In this document: in pieces, positions 6,619 through 14,607 of the stretch
How positions within the stretch are numbered: position 1 is the first letter of the stretch
Layout of the letters: every line of letters starts with the position of its first letter
From: RUG14219 sp045538535
GTDB taxonomy: Bacteria; Cyanobacteriota; Vampirovibrionia; Gastranaerophilales; Gastranaerophilaceae
DNA length: 27,976 nt
Direction of reading: 5' to 3'
NCBI GenBank assembly: GCA_045538535.1
Contig: JAZSRN010000059.1
Location: 1 to 27,976 of the forward strand
Notes under the pieces: generated by a model
The model's input: the letters and a program-made list of their open reading frames with translations, nothing else
Databases searched by the model: none
Told to the model about the DNA's origin: nothing
Position numbers and translations under genes: made by a program

Positions 6619-9192
6619 TTAAAACAAGCTTAGCTGTGGAACTTCTGGAGTGTTTTCATCCGTTTTTTTGCGAGTTGCAAGATTGTTTGAAAAATCTCGT
6701 TGCATTTTTGTCATCAAATCTTGAGAACGTTTAATTACTTGTGTTGGTAAACCGGCCATTTTTGCAACTTGGATACCATAGCTCATACTTGCTCCGCCTT
6801 GAACAATTTTGCGTAAAAATTCGATTTCACCGTTTTCTTCTGAAACCGTAATTCTATAATTTTTGATTTGCGGATAAGTTTTGGTCATAACGTTTAATTC
6901 GTGGTAGTGGGTTGCAAAAATACATCTTGCTTTGATTTTTGTCGAAATAAATTCTGCAACGGACCAAGCTATTGCGACACCATCATAGGTGCTTGTACCA
7001 CGTCCGATTTCGTCAAGTAAGATGAAACTTCTGTCGGTTGCTGCGTTTAAAATGTATGCAGTTTCAATCATCTCAACCATAAATGTGGATTGACCTAGCG
7101 TTAAATCATCGCTTGCGCCAACACGAGTGAAGATTTTATCAACTTGTCCGAGTTTTAAATAGTCACAAGGTACCCAAGAACCCATTTGTGCAAGGATTAC
7201 AATAAGGGCGTTTTGGCGCATAAAAGTTGATTTGCCGGCCATGTTAGGGCCAGTTAAAATCATAAACTGGGTTGCTTCATCTGAGTTTGATTTTAATTCC
7301 AAGTCGTTTGCAACATATTCGCCTAATGGCAAAATCTTTTCTAATACTGCGTGACGACCATTTTTAACAATAAAATCGTCACTTTCGTCAATAATTGGTT
7401 TGCAGTAATTATTTTCGGCCGCAACTTGAGCCAACGAAGCAAAAACATCACATTGCGCTACGCATTCTGCGATTTCACGGATTTTTAATACGAATTCTTT
7501 TGCGTACTCTCTGAAATCACAGAATAATTTGTATTCAAGTTCAGATGATTTGAATTTTGCAGAAAGTACATCATCTTCGTGTTTTTTTAGTTTTTCGGTG
7601 ATAAATCTTTCACCACCGGTAAGAGTTTGTTTTCTGATATATGTATCCGGAACTTGGCTTAAGAACGAGTTTGTAACTTCAATAAAGTATCCGAAAACTT
7701 TGTTGTAACCGACTTTTAAACATTTGATACCGGTGCGTCGTTTTTCTCCAACTTCAAATTTTCGGAGCCATTCTTCACCGCCGCTTAACAAATCTCTGAA
7801 ATAATCGAGTTCTCCGCTTACTCCGTCCTTAATTATTCCGCCTTCTTTTAGTACAATTGGTGGGTTTTCGGCAATTGTTCGTTCGATAACGTCTACAAAT
7901 TCCGAAATTTCATTTCGGTATTGTTCAATTGGCGCCATAATATTGTGATTTAACTTTGCGCAAACATCTAAAAGTTCCGGCAACACACTCAAGGATGTTT
8001 TCAAGCTTAAAAAATCTCTTGGTGATGCTGAGCTATTACTCATTCTTGTTGCTAGTCTTTGTATGTCATAAATCTTTTCCATCAGTGATATAATGTCAAA
8101 ACGTACGGATGGATTTTCTACCAATTCGGATACGTAATTTTGGCGTACCAAGATGTCATTAACGTTTTTTAGAGGTTGGCAAATCCAACTTTTCAAAAGT
8201 CGTGTACCCATATTGGTTTTTGTTTTATCAATTGCCCATAATAATGAACCATATTTGTTTTTTTCGCGCAATGTTTCAACTAATTCAAGGTTTTTGCGTG
8301 TTGAACTATCCATAATCATGTATTCAGAAAGTTCATAAGGTTCAATTCTGTCAAACTTTGGAACGTTGTCTTTTAACGTTTCCCAAACATAAGCTAAAAG
8401 TGCTCCTGCTGCACGGAAACCTATTTTGTATTTTGAATATCCAAAACTTTCCAAACTATTTGCATTAAATACAGCTTTCAAATTGTTAGAAGAAAAATTT
8501 TCATCAAAAACATTAAGTGGAATCTTTGAGCAGTTGTATAATTTTACAATTTCATCCGGGAGCGCAATTTTTGTATCCGGTACGATTTGGAATGGCTTAA
8601 TTTCTTCTTGTATTGCCGGAGCCAAAACTTCTGAAGGTTTAATTCTCGCCAACTCAGAAAGTATAAGATTTAAAGGTGCCTGAGTTGTTTTGAATTCTCC
8701 GGTCGAGATATCGGCGTATGAAAATCCAAATAAATCAGACTTTTCATCTTTAAAAACTGCACAAATATAATTGTTTGAATTTTGTTCCAACAAATCGCTT
8801 TCGGTTAACGTTCCCGAAGTTACAATACGTGTAATTCCTCTCTTAACAAGACCTTTTGCAAATTTTGGATCTTCTAATTGGTCACAAATTACTACTTTGA
8901 TATTTTTTGCAACCAATTTTTCCAAATAATTGTTCAGTGTTTTTATAGGAATACCGGCTAAAGGAACCTTCCCGTATACTGCGCCGATATCGCGGGCTGT
9001 TAGAGTCAATTCTAATTCTTTTGCCATCAACACCGCATCTTCAAAAAATGTTTCGTAAAAATCGCCGAGACGATATAGCAATAAGTCATGCGGATTTTGT
9101 TTTTTAATCCCAAGATACTGCTGCATAATAGGCGTAGTATCTTCTACTTTTACTTCGTAAGATTTTATATTGTTGATTTCTTCTTTTTTCAT
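6619..9192 (-). CDS. mutS: DNA mismatch repair protein MutS
   Basis: MutS recognises mismatches and small loops and recruits MutL. The 857-aa protein has the mismatch-reading Phe-x-Glu motif (F45-Y46-E47) in domain I, the connector, lever and clamp domains, then an ABC-type ATPase: Walker A TGPNMAGKST at about 647-656, Walker B FILLDEIGRGTS, and the C-terminal helix-turn-helix region. It ends with QLSLF, a textbook beta-clamp binding peptide at the extreme C-terminus. Length is normal for MutS1. A longer reading frame starting at 9375 runs through the divergent gene and its promoter and is rejected. The ATG at 9192 has no Shine-Dalgarno and lies 7 nt after a -10 box. mutL is not adjacent. Confidence 0.97.
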   Translation of the reverse strand: MKKEEINNIKSYEVKVEDTTPIMQQYLGIKKQNPHDLLLYRLGDFYETFFEDAVLMAKELELTLTARDIGAVYGKVPLAGIPIKTLNNYLEKLVAKNIKVVICDQLEDPKFAKGLVKRGITRIVTSGTLTESDLLEQNSNNYICAVFKDEKSDLFGFSYADISTGEFKTTQAPLNLILSELARIKPSEVLAPAIQEEIKPFQIVPDTKIALPDEIVKLYNCSKIPLNVFDENFSSNNLKAVFNANSLESFGYSKYKIGFRAAGALLAYVWETLKDNVPKFDRIEPYELSEYMIMDSSTRKNLELVETLREKNKYGSLLWAIDKTKTNMGTRLLKSWICQPLKNVNDILVRQNYVSELVENPSVRFDIISLMEKIYDIQRLATRMSNSSASPRDFLSLKTSLSVLPELLDVCAKLNHNIMAPIEQYRNEISEFVDVIERTIAENPPIVLKEGGIIKDGVSGELDYFRDLLSGGEEWLRKFEVGEKRRTGIKCLKVGYNKVFGYFIEVTNSFLSQVPDTYIRKQTLTGGERFITEKLKKHEDDVLSAKFKSSELEYKLFCDFREYAKEFVLKIREIAECVAQCDVFASLAQVAAENNYCKPIIDESDDFIVKNGRHAVLEKILPLGEYVANDLELKSNSDEATQFMILTGPNMAGKSTFMRQNALIVILAQMGSWVPCDYLKLGQVDKIFTRVGASDDLTLGQSTFMVEMIETAYILNAATDRSFILLDEIGRGTSTYDGVAIAWSVAEFISTKIKARCIFATHYHELNVMTKTYPQIKNYRITVSEENGEIEFLRKIVQGGASMSYGIQVAKMAGLPTQVIKRSQDLMTKMQRDFSNNLATRKKTDENTPEVPQLSLF

Positions 9193-9201
9193 AACTATAA
9201 T
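9173..9201 (+). promoter_or_regulatory. Promoter of the 199-aa gene
   Basis: TTGATT (9173-9178), a 17-nt spacer and TATAAT (9196-9201), with transcription expected near 9208. The -10 overlaps the -10 of the divergent mutS promoter. Confidence 0.55.
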
Positions 9202-9228
9202 GATATAGTAAAAAAATAAAGGATACAA
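9200..9228 (-). promoter_or_regulatory. Promoter of mutS
   Basis: On the minus strand, TTGTAT (9228-9223), a 17-nt spacer and TATCAT (9205-9200). The mutS ATG is 7 nt beyond the -10 box, which implies a leaderless mRNA. The -35 box lies between the Shine-Dalgarno and the start codon of the divergent gene. Confidence 0.5.
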
Positions 9229-9229
9229 T

Positions 9230-9829
9230 ATGGGCTGTTTAAAAAATTTACTTAGAGCGATTATTATAACCCTTGCAATAGTGGGATTCCTTGCTATAGG
9301 CGGAAAAGAAATTGTAACAAAATATGTTAAACTTTGGTTTAACCCTTCACAATCCGAAATATTAGAACGAGCCAAAAAAGTTGGGGATTTTTCTCAGATT
9401 TCTGAAGAATTTGAACTTGAGAAAGCTGCAGGTATAATGGGGTATAATGCTGTTGTTGCCGAACATAAGGCTTCAGGACAAAAAATGTTTGTTGTAGATA
9501 TGGGTAAAAAACAAATTTTAACCCAAGAAGATTTGAAATCTGAAGATATAGAACAGAAACTTGTTAATGCGGCGCAAAAAATTAAATATCAATCTATTTC
9601 GGCGGAAAATATTGAAGTTACCAAAAAAGGGATTATGAATTCTTATGGCTATGAGGCACCGTATGTGCGTTTCAATGCAAAAGTTAGTAAACTCCCGATT
9701 GGTGAGGTTTCGGGTGTGATTTCGGTTGTAAAAACTGCCAATGGCGAGGCTAGAACATTGGTTTCTGTAAATGAAAAAAATAAGTATTCACAATTGATTA
9801 CAGAAGAATTTTTTAAGAAAATAAAATAA
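9230..9829 (+). CDS. Membrane-anchored protein, unknown
   Basis: A 199-aa protein I do not recognise. It has one N-terminal hydrophobic segment (about residues 8-25), most likely an uncleaved anchor, followed by a soluble, mixed alpha/beta domain of about 165 residues with no cysteine after Cys3. The start ATG at 9230 follows AAAGGA by 7 nt. It is divergent from mutS with overlapping promoters, and is probably monocistronic: a new promoter precedes the next gene. Nothing in the sequence ties it to repair. Confidence 0.75.
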   Translation: MGCLKNLLRAIIITLAIVGFLAIGGKEIVTKYVKLWFNPSQSEILERAKKVGDFSQISEEFELEKAAGIMGYNAVVAEHKASGQKMFVVDMGKKQILTQEDLKSEDIEQKLVNAAQKIKYQSISAENIEVTKKGIMNSYGYEAPYVRFNAKVSKLPIGEVSGVISVVKTANGEARTLVSVNEKNKYSQLITEEFFKKIK

Positions 9830-9869
9830 AAGATTTTATCATACATTCGTTTGAAATTTTGAAAAAGTG

Positions 9870-9897
9870 TTGAAAAACGAATTTTGTTGGGTATAAT
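9870..9897 (+). promoter_or_regulatory. Promoter of the 103-aa gene and panC
   Basis: TTGAAA (9870-9875), a 16-nt spacer and TATAAT (9892-9897). The ATG at 9904 is 6 nt beyond the -10 box, the usual transcription start, so the first gene appears leaderless. Confidence 0.65.
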
Positions 9898-9903
9898 AAA
9901 ATT

Positions 9904-10215
9904 ATGAGCAAATATAGTGAAATAGCTAGATTAGTTGATAAAGAAATGATTTCAATGAAGGAATTAAGGGCATTGATGCACGAGGACCTTGTGAAGTCTG
10001 TAATGCCTTGTAAAGAAGATAAAAGACGTCCTGGTTATCCAAAATATGAAATCAGATTAACTAATGAGGAGATTTATTGGGTTTATATCAAGAAAAATAC
10101 TTTTATTCGTGCTTTACGATTAGGGGTTTCTTTTTGTGTACAGTCATTTAATTGGATAAAGGGAATTATTGAAAAATGCTGGTTCATAATATCTCGGAAG
10201 TTAGAGAACAAATAA
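9904..10215 (+). CDS. Small basic protein, unknown
   Basis: A 103-aa protein rich in Lys and Arg, with no recognised domain. The first 85 residues look soluble; residues 70-95 contain a short hydrophobic, aromatic stretch. Its ATG sits exactly where transcription should begin from the promoter at 9870-9897, and no Shine-Dalgarno is present. The last 40 bp overlap the start of panC in another frame, an arrangement that fits translational coupling. The well-placed promoter argues for a real gene; the lack of a recognisable family argues for caution. Confidence 0.55.
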   Translation: MSKYSEIARLVDKEMISMKELRALMHEDLVKSVMPCKEDKRRPGYPKYEIRLTNEEIYWVYIKKNTFIRALRLGVSFCVQSFNWIKGIIEKCWFIISRKLENK

Positions 10216-11030
10216 AAAAATGGAAGAAGGAAGGGCTTTCTATAGGGTTTGTGCCTACAATGGGCGCATTGCATGACGGGCATAAGAGTCTTATGCTGAA
10301 AAGTGTTGAAAAATGTGACAAAACAGTAATTTCGATTTTTGTAAATCCTATTCAGTTTGGCCCTAGCGAGGATTTGGATAAATATCCGCGTACGCTTGAG
10401 GCGGATTGTGAATTGGCAAACGCTGCAGGTGTAGATTTGGTTTTCGCGCCGTCAGCAAAAGAAATGTATGGTGAAGGTCATTTGTTGTCTAATGATTTTT
10501 TAACATACGTTATTCCACCGTATTTTTACATTGATAAACTTTGTGGAAAATCAAGAACCGGGCATTTTGATGGCGTTTGTACGGTTGTGAACAAATTGTT
10601 TAATATAGTTCAACCGGATTTTGCGTTTTTCGGTGAAAAAGATGCGCAACAATTGATTATAATTAGAAAAATGGTTAAAGATTTGAATATTCCTATCGAA
10701 GTTGTTGGTTGTCCGATAATAAGAGAAGAAAGTGGTCTAGCTTTAAGTTCAAGAAATAAATATTTATCTCAAAGTGATAAAGAAGAAGCTTTGGTTTTGA
10801 GTAAAATTTTATTTAATATCAAAAATTGTTATAAAAAAGGTATAACTGATGTTTCTGCACTTAAAGAAACCGCATTTTCATATTTGAATAAAAATCATGA
10901 ACTCGAGTACCTTGATATTCGAGACAATGATACATTGGATGAAAAATCTCAAGCAGATGACAATTCAAGGGTGTTTATTGCCTTGAAAATTAAAAATGTG
11001 CGACTTATTGATAATATTTTGTTGGGTTAA
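10176..11030 (+). CDS. panC: Pantothenate synthetase
   Basis: PanC joins pantoate and beta-alanine with ATP to make pantothenate, the coenzyme A precursor. The 284-aa product has the nucleotidyltransferase HIGH-type motif in VPTMGALHDGH, the substrate-binding segment FVNPIQFGPSEDLDKYPR, GHFDGVCTVVNKLFNIV, FGEKDAQQL and the KMSKS-like SGLALSSRNKYLS. Starting at 10176 leaves the usual 23 residues before the first strand motif; a GGGAA about 11 nt upstream is a weak Shine-Dalgarno. The start lies inside the preceding gene, and the next gene begins 2 nt after the stop, so the three form an operon. panB and panD are not in the window. Confidence 0.96.
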   Translation: MLVHNISEVREQIKKWKKEGLSIGFVPTMGALHDGHKSLMLKSVEKCDKTVISIFVNPIQFGPSEDLDKYPRTLEADCELANAAGVDLVFAPSAKEMYGEGHLLSNDFLTYVIPPYFYIDKLCGKSRTGHFDGVCTVVNKLFNIVQPDFAFFGEKDAQQLIIIRKMVKDLNIPIEVVGCPIIREESGLALSSRNKYLSQSDKEEALVLSKILFNIKNCYKKGITDVSALKETAFSYLNKNHELEYLDIRDNDTLDEKSQADDNSRVFIALKIKNVRLIDNILLG

Positions 11031-11032
11031 AT

Positions 11033-11959
11033 ATGATAGCAGTTTTAAAAATCATTAATTGGGTGTTGAAAGCTTTGTCGTCGCTGACTATACTTGGTCA
11101 AATTGTTTTGGCGATAGTTATTTTGTTGACAGCCGGTTATTGGTTTTTTAGTTTGATTGGTACGAATTTTTTGAGTTTTGTTTACCCTCTGGCCGAAATA
11201 ATTACAAAATTTGTTCACCAATTTTATCATCAGCAAGTGAAAATAGGGGGACAAAGTTTTGACGGTGCATTGTTGCTTTTTGATTTAATACTTGCTGTTT
11301 CGATAGTTTTACTTTCAAAATTGAGATATTATATAGGTTTAGGGGTTCATATAAACGAAAAAAATATCAGAATTTTAAAAGATATTATCGAAGAAAATTT
11401 TAATATGCAATTGCAAAGAGAAACCGAAAAAAGGATTTCCAAACTCTCAAATATTGCAATACTAGTTGAATTTGAAATTCATACATTGGGTGTGAATAAT
11501 TTGTTAGGTGAAAGACAAAAAGAAGGATTGAGAGAAATAACGGACGAGGTTTTTAGGGATTTTCAAGCTTCAATTCGTGCGATACCTAAAACTAAAATTG
11601 CAAAAACTGACAATAAAATGCTTATTCTAAATAGTGACTTTAATAATGTTGAAAAAATCTTTGACGCGATGAACAATTCAATTTATGACATTAAACAGTA
11701 TTTGCGTAAAAAACGTTGGTTGTTGGATTTTTATATAAGTGCAGATATTTATGAAAAAGATAGTGATATAAAAGATTGTTATCCGGTTTTGCAAAACCTG
11801 ATAGGTTTAAAAATAAAAGGTGAAGTGGTTACTCCGGGGAATTTTGCAATCAGATACTCCCTATTGGATGAGCAGAATTACGAAATATCAGGAAAAGGTC
11901 AATATAAATTAAGAAATGATGAAGATATTTCGGTTTGGACAATAATTAAGAAATTTTAA
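11033..11959 (+). CDS. Two-helix membrane protein with cytosolic domain, unknown
   Basis: A 308-aa protein I do not recognise. Two hydrophobic segments (about residues 15-42 and 80-97) flank a short loop containing HQFYHQQ, and a cytosolic domain of about 205 residues follows. The segment from about 138 (LSNIAILVEFEIHTLG...) has an alternating pattern a little like a nucleotide-cyclase or GGDEF core, but the metal-binding and catalytic signatures are not visible, so no function is assigned. It starts 2 nt after panC and is probably co-transcribed and translationally coupled. The rplJL promoter begins within 10 bp of its stop. Confidence 0.75.
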   Translation: MIAVLKIINWVLKALSSLTILGQIVLAIVILLTAGYWFFSLIGTNFLSFVYPLAEIITKFVHQFYHQQVKIGGQSFDGALLLFDLILAVSIVLLSKLRYYIGLGVHINEKNIRILKDIIEENFNMQLQRETEKRISKLSNIAILVEFEIHTLGVNNLLGERQKEGLREITDEVFRDFQASIRAIPKTKIAKTDNKMLILNSDFNNVEKIFDAMNNSIYDIKQYLRKKRWLLDFYISADIYEKDSDIKDCYPVLQNLIGLKIKGEVVTPGNFAIRYSLLDEQNYEISGKGQYKLRNDEDISVWTIIKKF

Positions 11960-11966
11960 GTGCTAC

Positions 11967-11995
11967 TTGCATTTTGTCATGTTTTTTGTTATTAT
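11967..11995 (+). promoter_or_regulatory. Promoter of the rplJL operon
   Basis: TTGCAT (11967-11972), a 17-nt spacer and TATTAT (11990-11995). Transcription near 12002 gives a leader of about 205 nt before rplJ. Confidence 0.6.
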
Positions 11996-12001
11996 CACTT
12001 T

Positions 12002-12206
12002 GTAACTGCAGACAATTAGTTGCCGAAAGGCATTAAACGTTAGGCTAATCGAGGTTATACAAGACGAAATATAGATAGTAAATTTATAAAGACTCGTGTA
12101 TGATTTTGCAGTTATAGCTAGATTGATTGCAAAATCTTTTTAGTTTTTACGGGTAAGGAATAGGTCGAGCAAACCCCGACTCAGAGAATGGAAAAAGGAG
12201 CTAAAA
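12002..12206 (+). promoter_or_regulatory. Ribosomal protein L10 leader
   Basis: A structured 205-nt leader precedes rplJ. Visible elements are TGCC-GAAA-GGCA, an outer ATTAG...CTAAT pairing around it, and a strong hairpin with a T run (12102-12141). Many bacteria carry an L10 leader here in which the L10-L7/L12 complex binds the RNA and represses its own operon. The identification rests on position and pairing; a covariance-model match was not run. Confidence 0.65.
12102..12141 (+). terminator. Attenuator hairpin in the rplJ leader
   Basis: GATTTTGCA (12102-12110) pairs perfectly with TGCAAAATC (12128-12136) across a 17-nt loop, followed by TTTTT (12137-12141). Located inside the leader, 65 nt before rplJ, it is best read as a regulated attenuator. 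Confidence 0.6.
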
Positions 12207-12728
12207 ATGGCAACAAAAGCTTTTAAATCTGAAAAAATAGAAACAATTAAAGCAAAATTAGAAAAAGCCCAAGTAGCAATTTTGACAGAATATAAAGGTT
12301 ACTCTGTAGAAGAAATTACAAAATTGAGACGCAATCTTCAAAAAGAAGGCGGCGATTACATGGTAACTAAAAATACTCTTACAAAAATCGCGCTTAAAGG
12401 TACTGAATTTGAAGTTTTAGCAGATGCAATGAAAGGACCGATTGCTATCGCATTTGGTTTTGAAGACCAAGTTAGTCCTGCAAAAGCAGTAGCAAACTTC
12501 ATTAAAGAAACTAAAAAAGGTGCTATTCTTGGCGGTGCATTGGATGGCAAATTCTTATCAGCAGCAGAAGCTGAAGAACTTTCAAAATTGCCTTCAAAAG
12601 ACGAACTTATTGCAAAAATGCTTGGTTCAATCAATTCACCGGCATCTGGCATTGTTGGATCTATCAACGCAGTTATGTCACAACTTACTAGAACTATGGC
12701 TGCTGTTAGGGATTCAAAAGTTGCATAG
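12207..12728 (+). CDS. rplJ: 50S ribosomal protein L10
   Basis: L10 forms the base of the L7/L12 stalk on the large subunit. The 173-aa product shows the family pattern: an N-terminal rRNA-binding domain (AILTEYKGYSVEEITKLRR..., then VTKNTLTKIAL) and a helical C-terminal tail that would carry L7/L12 dimers. The ATG follows AAAAGGAG at ideal spacing. It is first in a two-gene operon behind the L10-type leader. rplK and rplA, usually just upstream, are absent: an unrelated membrane-protein gene is there instead. Confidence 0.97.
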   Translation: MATKAFKSEKIETIKAKLEKAQVAILTEYKGYSVEEITKLRRNLQKEGGDYMVTKNTLTKIALKGTEFEVLADAMKGPIAIAFGFEDQVSPAKAVANFIKETKKGAILGGALDGKFLSAAEAEELSKLPSKDELIAKMLGSINSPASGIVGSINAVMSQLTRTMAAVRDSKVA

Positions 12729-12772
12729 GCAAAATATTTTTGCAAGTGCAGTTTAAATGTGACGTAGTCACA
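12729..12772 (+). other. Two hairpins between rplJ and rplL
   Basis: GCAAAA-tat-TTTTGC (12729-12743) and TGTGAC-gta-GTCACA (12758-12772) are perfect inverted repeats in the 84-bp spacer. They may be RNA processing or stability elements that help make more L7/L12 than L10. Confidence 0.35.
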
Positions 12773-12812
12773 CAAATTAGTAGAAAAAAACAAAAACATA
12801 AAGGAGAAAAAA

Positions 12813-13181
12813 ATGAGCGTAGAATCAATTTTAGAATCAATTGAAAAATTAACTTTGTTAGAAGCAGCTGAATTAGTAAAAGCTATGGAAGAAAAATTCG
12901 GCGTATCTGCAGCAGCACCTGTAGCAGTTGCAGCAGCTCCTGCAGCAGCAGCTCCAGCAGCAGAAGAAGCTTCTGAAGTAAACGTAGTATTGGCTTCTGC
13001 TGGTGCTAACAAAATTGCAGTTTTGAAAATCGTTAGAGAAATCACTGGTCTTGGCTTGAAAGAAGCTAAAGATTTAGTTGACGGTGCTCCAAAAGCAGTT
13101 AAAGAAGGCGTTAAAAAAGAAGAAGCTGAAGAATTGAAGAAAAAATTGGAAGAAGCTGGCGCAACTATCGAACTTAAATAG
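12813..13181 (+). CDS. rplL: 50S ribosomal protein L7/L12
   Basis: The multi-copy stalk protein that recruits translation GTPases. The 122-aa product has an N-terminal dimerisation helix pair (residues 1-32), an Ala/Pro-rich flexible hinge (about 34-54) and the globular C-terminal domain with the conserved KIAVLKIVREITGLGLKEAK and GAPKAVKEG blocks that contact elongation factors. The ATG follows AAAGGAG. A 14-bp terminator stem follows closely, so the operon ends here and does not continue into rpoBC. Confidence 0.98.
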   Translation: MSVESILESIEKLTLLEAAELVKAMEEKFGVSAAAPVAVAAAPAAAAPAAEEASEVNVVLASAGANKIAVLKIVREITGLGLKEAKDLVDGAPKAVKEGVKKEEAEELKKKLEEAGATIELK

Positions 13182-13206
13182 TTTAAGCAAAAGCGAAATT
13201 CTATTG

Positions 13207-13241
13207 AAGGGGCGAAGTTTTTTAAACTTCGCCCCTTTTTT
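13207..13241 (+). terminator. Strong rho-independent terminator of rplJL
   Basis: AAGGGGCGAAGTTT (13207-13220) pairs perfectly with 13224-13237 over a TTT loop, a 14-bp stem ending in a run of T. Confidence 0.95.
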
Positions 13242-13259
13242 ATTTAAGCCTTCAATCTT

Positions 13260-14531
13260 TTATATCGGTATTTTTACGCAAAATTCTGTACGGACGTTTT
13301 CTTCGCTTGTAACGGTAATTTCGCCCCCGTGCGATTTCGCAATTTGCTGAGATAAGTATAAACCTAAACCTGTTCCAATCTTGCGGAATTTTTTTGATAC
13401 CGAATAGTATTTGTTGAAAATCAATTTTATTTCTTCTTTTGAAATTCCTTGACCGTAATCAATGATTGAAATTGTTGCAAAACCGGTATTTTCACCGATT
13501 ATTATATCAATTTTGTCTTCGGTATTGCTATGCGAAATAGCATTGGAAATAAGATTTTTTATAACTCTTTCCAGTTGAAGCGGATCGGCGTTTACTTTTA
13601 TATCTTTTTTAGCTTTGAAATTCAATGTCATGTGTGAATTTTCAACTAATGGTTGAACTTCGTCAACAATATGGGAAACAAAAGATTTTAACTTTATTGG
13701 TTCTTTGACTAATTTTATCCCGGTTTCTTTCATTTTATAAGTTTCTAGGATTATTTGTACTAAATCAATTAATTCTTTGTTGGAATTTTTCATTCCAATC
13801 AGCGCGGTATGCTGTTTTTCATTGATTGGCCCAAAGGTTTCGTTTAAAAAGAAATCAATCATTTTAGCTTCTGCAACAATAGGAACTTTTAAATCGTGTG
13901 TTAATGTCGCGACGAAATCTTCTTTCAATGTTTCAATTTCACGTTCTTTGGTTACATCTTTGATTAAAAGTACAAATCTTTTTTTATCTTCTATCGACAA
14001 TTTGACTGTATTAAGAATAAAATTATTTGTTGGAGTGGACATAATAAATACGTTACAATTTGTAGCTTTTTCAAGTGATATATCTTCCGGTATTTGCATA
14101 AATTCAGAGATGTTTTTGCCTAAGATATCTTTACCTTTTGTTCCGAACCAGTCAATCACTTTTGGTGTTGCTCTTAGTATATTAAATTTGTCGTTGACAA
14201 TCAAAATTCCATCCGAAAGAGAATTGATAACACTTTCAAGTAGTTTGTTTTGGCGCATCAATTCGTTTTGATATTCGACAATCATTTTTTCTCTGTCTTT
14301 TAATGTTTCAACCATTCGATTGATACTATCCGTAACGTTTTGGTATGTAGGGTGATTAAGTTGTTCTTCGATTTTTGTTGACAAATTACCGTATCGAACC
14401 GAGTTGACCGTTGTTGTAACTTTGCCCATGTAGTCATTGATTTTTGACCATCTCTTGTTTGTTTGTCTTGTGATTAGAAACAAAATAATGAAAACAATAA
14501 TGATACTAAAATTTAAAAGATACCAAAGCAT
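13260..14531 (-). CDS. Membrane sensor histidine kinase (HAMP-PAS-HisKA-HATPase)
   Basis: A 423-aa kinase with one N-terminal membrane helix (residues 3-21) and no periplasmic domain, a HAMP-like linker (about 25-85), a PAS domain (about 96-200), a HisKA helix with the phosphoacceptor H212 in ATLTHDLKVP, and a complete ATPase: N box with N326/N330, G1 DYGQG (358-362), F box IFNKYY and G2 GTGLGL (386-391). It should sense an intracellular signal through the PAS domain. It is an orphan: no response regulator is adjacent. The ATG at 14531 lacks a well-placed Shine-Dalgarno (GGAAGG is about 16 nt away), and no better in-frame start is seen. It is convergent with rplJL. Confidence 0.93.
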   Translation of the reverse strand: MLWYLLNFSIIIVFIILFLITRQTNKRWSKINDYMGKVTTTVNSVRYGNLSTKIEEQLNHPTYQNVTDSINRMVETLKDREKMIVEYQNELMRQNKLLESVINSLSDGILIVNDKFNILRATPKVIDWFGTKGKDILGKNISEFMQIPEDISLEKATNCNVFIMSTPTNNFILNTVKLSIEDKKRFVLLIKDVTKEREIETLKEDFVATLTHDLKVPIVAEAKMIDFFLNETFGPINEKQHTALIGMKNSNKELIDLVQIILETYKMKETGIKLVKEPIKLKSFVSHIVDEVQPLVENSHMTLNFKAKKDIKVNADPLQLERVIKNLISNAISHSNTEDKIDIIIGENTGFATISIIDYGQGISKEEIKLIFNKYYSVSKKFRKIGTGLGLYLSQQIAKSHGGEITVTSEENVRTEFCVKIPI

Positions 14532-14607
14532 GTATAATTTTCTTAACCTTCCGTCTTAAATTTGCCTCTCTATGATAGAATTATAACAGATAGAAAGGGT
14601 TTTGTAC

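Noticed and set aside
9193..9375. N-terminal extension of MutS to 918 aa
   Set aside because: The extra 61 residues run through the divergent promoters and the 199-aa gene; MutS homologues begin near the ATG at 9192.
12356..13045. 229-aa open frame antisense to rplJ and rplL
   Set aside because: It lies across two unmistakable ribosomal protein genes on the other strand and has the Ala/Ser-rich composition expected of their reverse complement.
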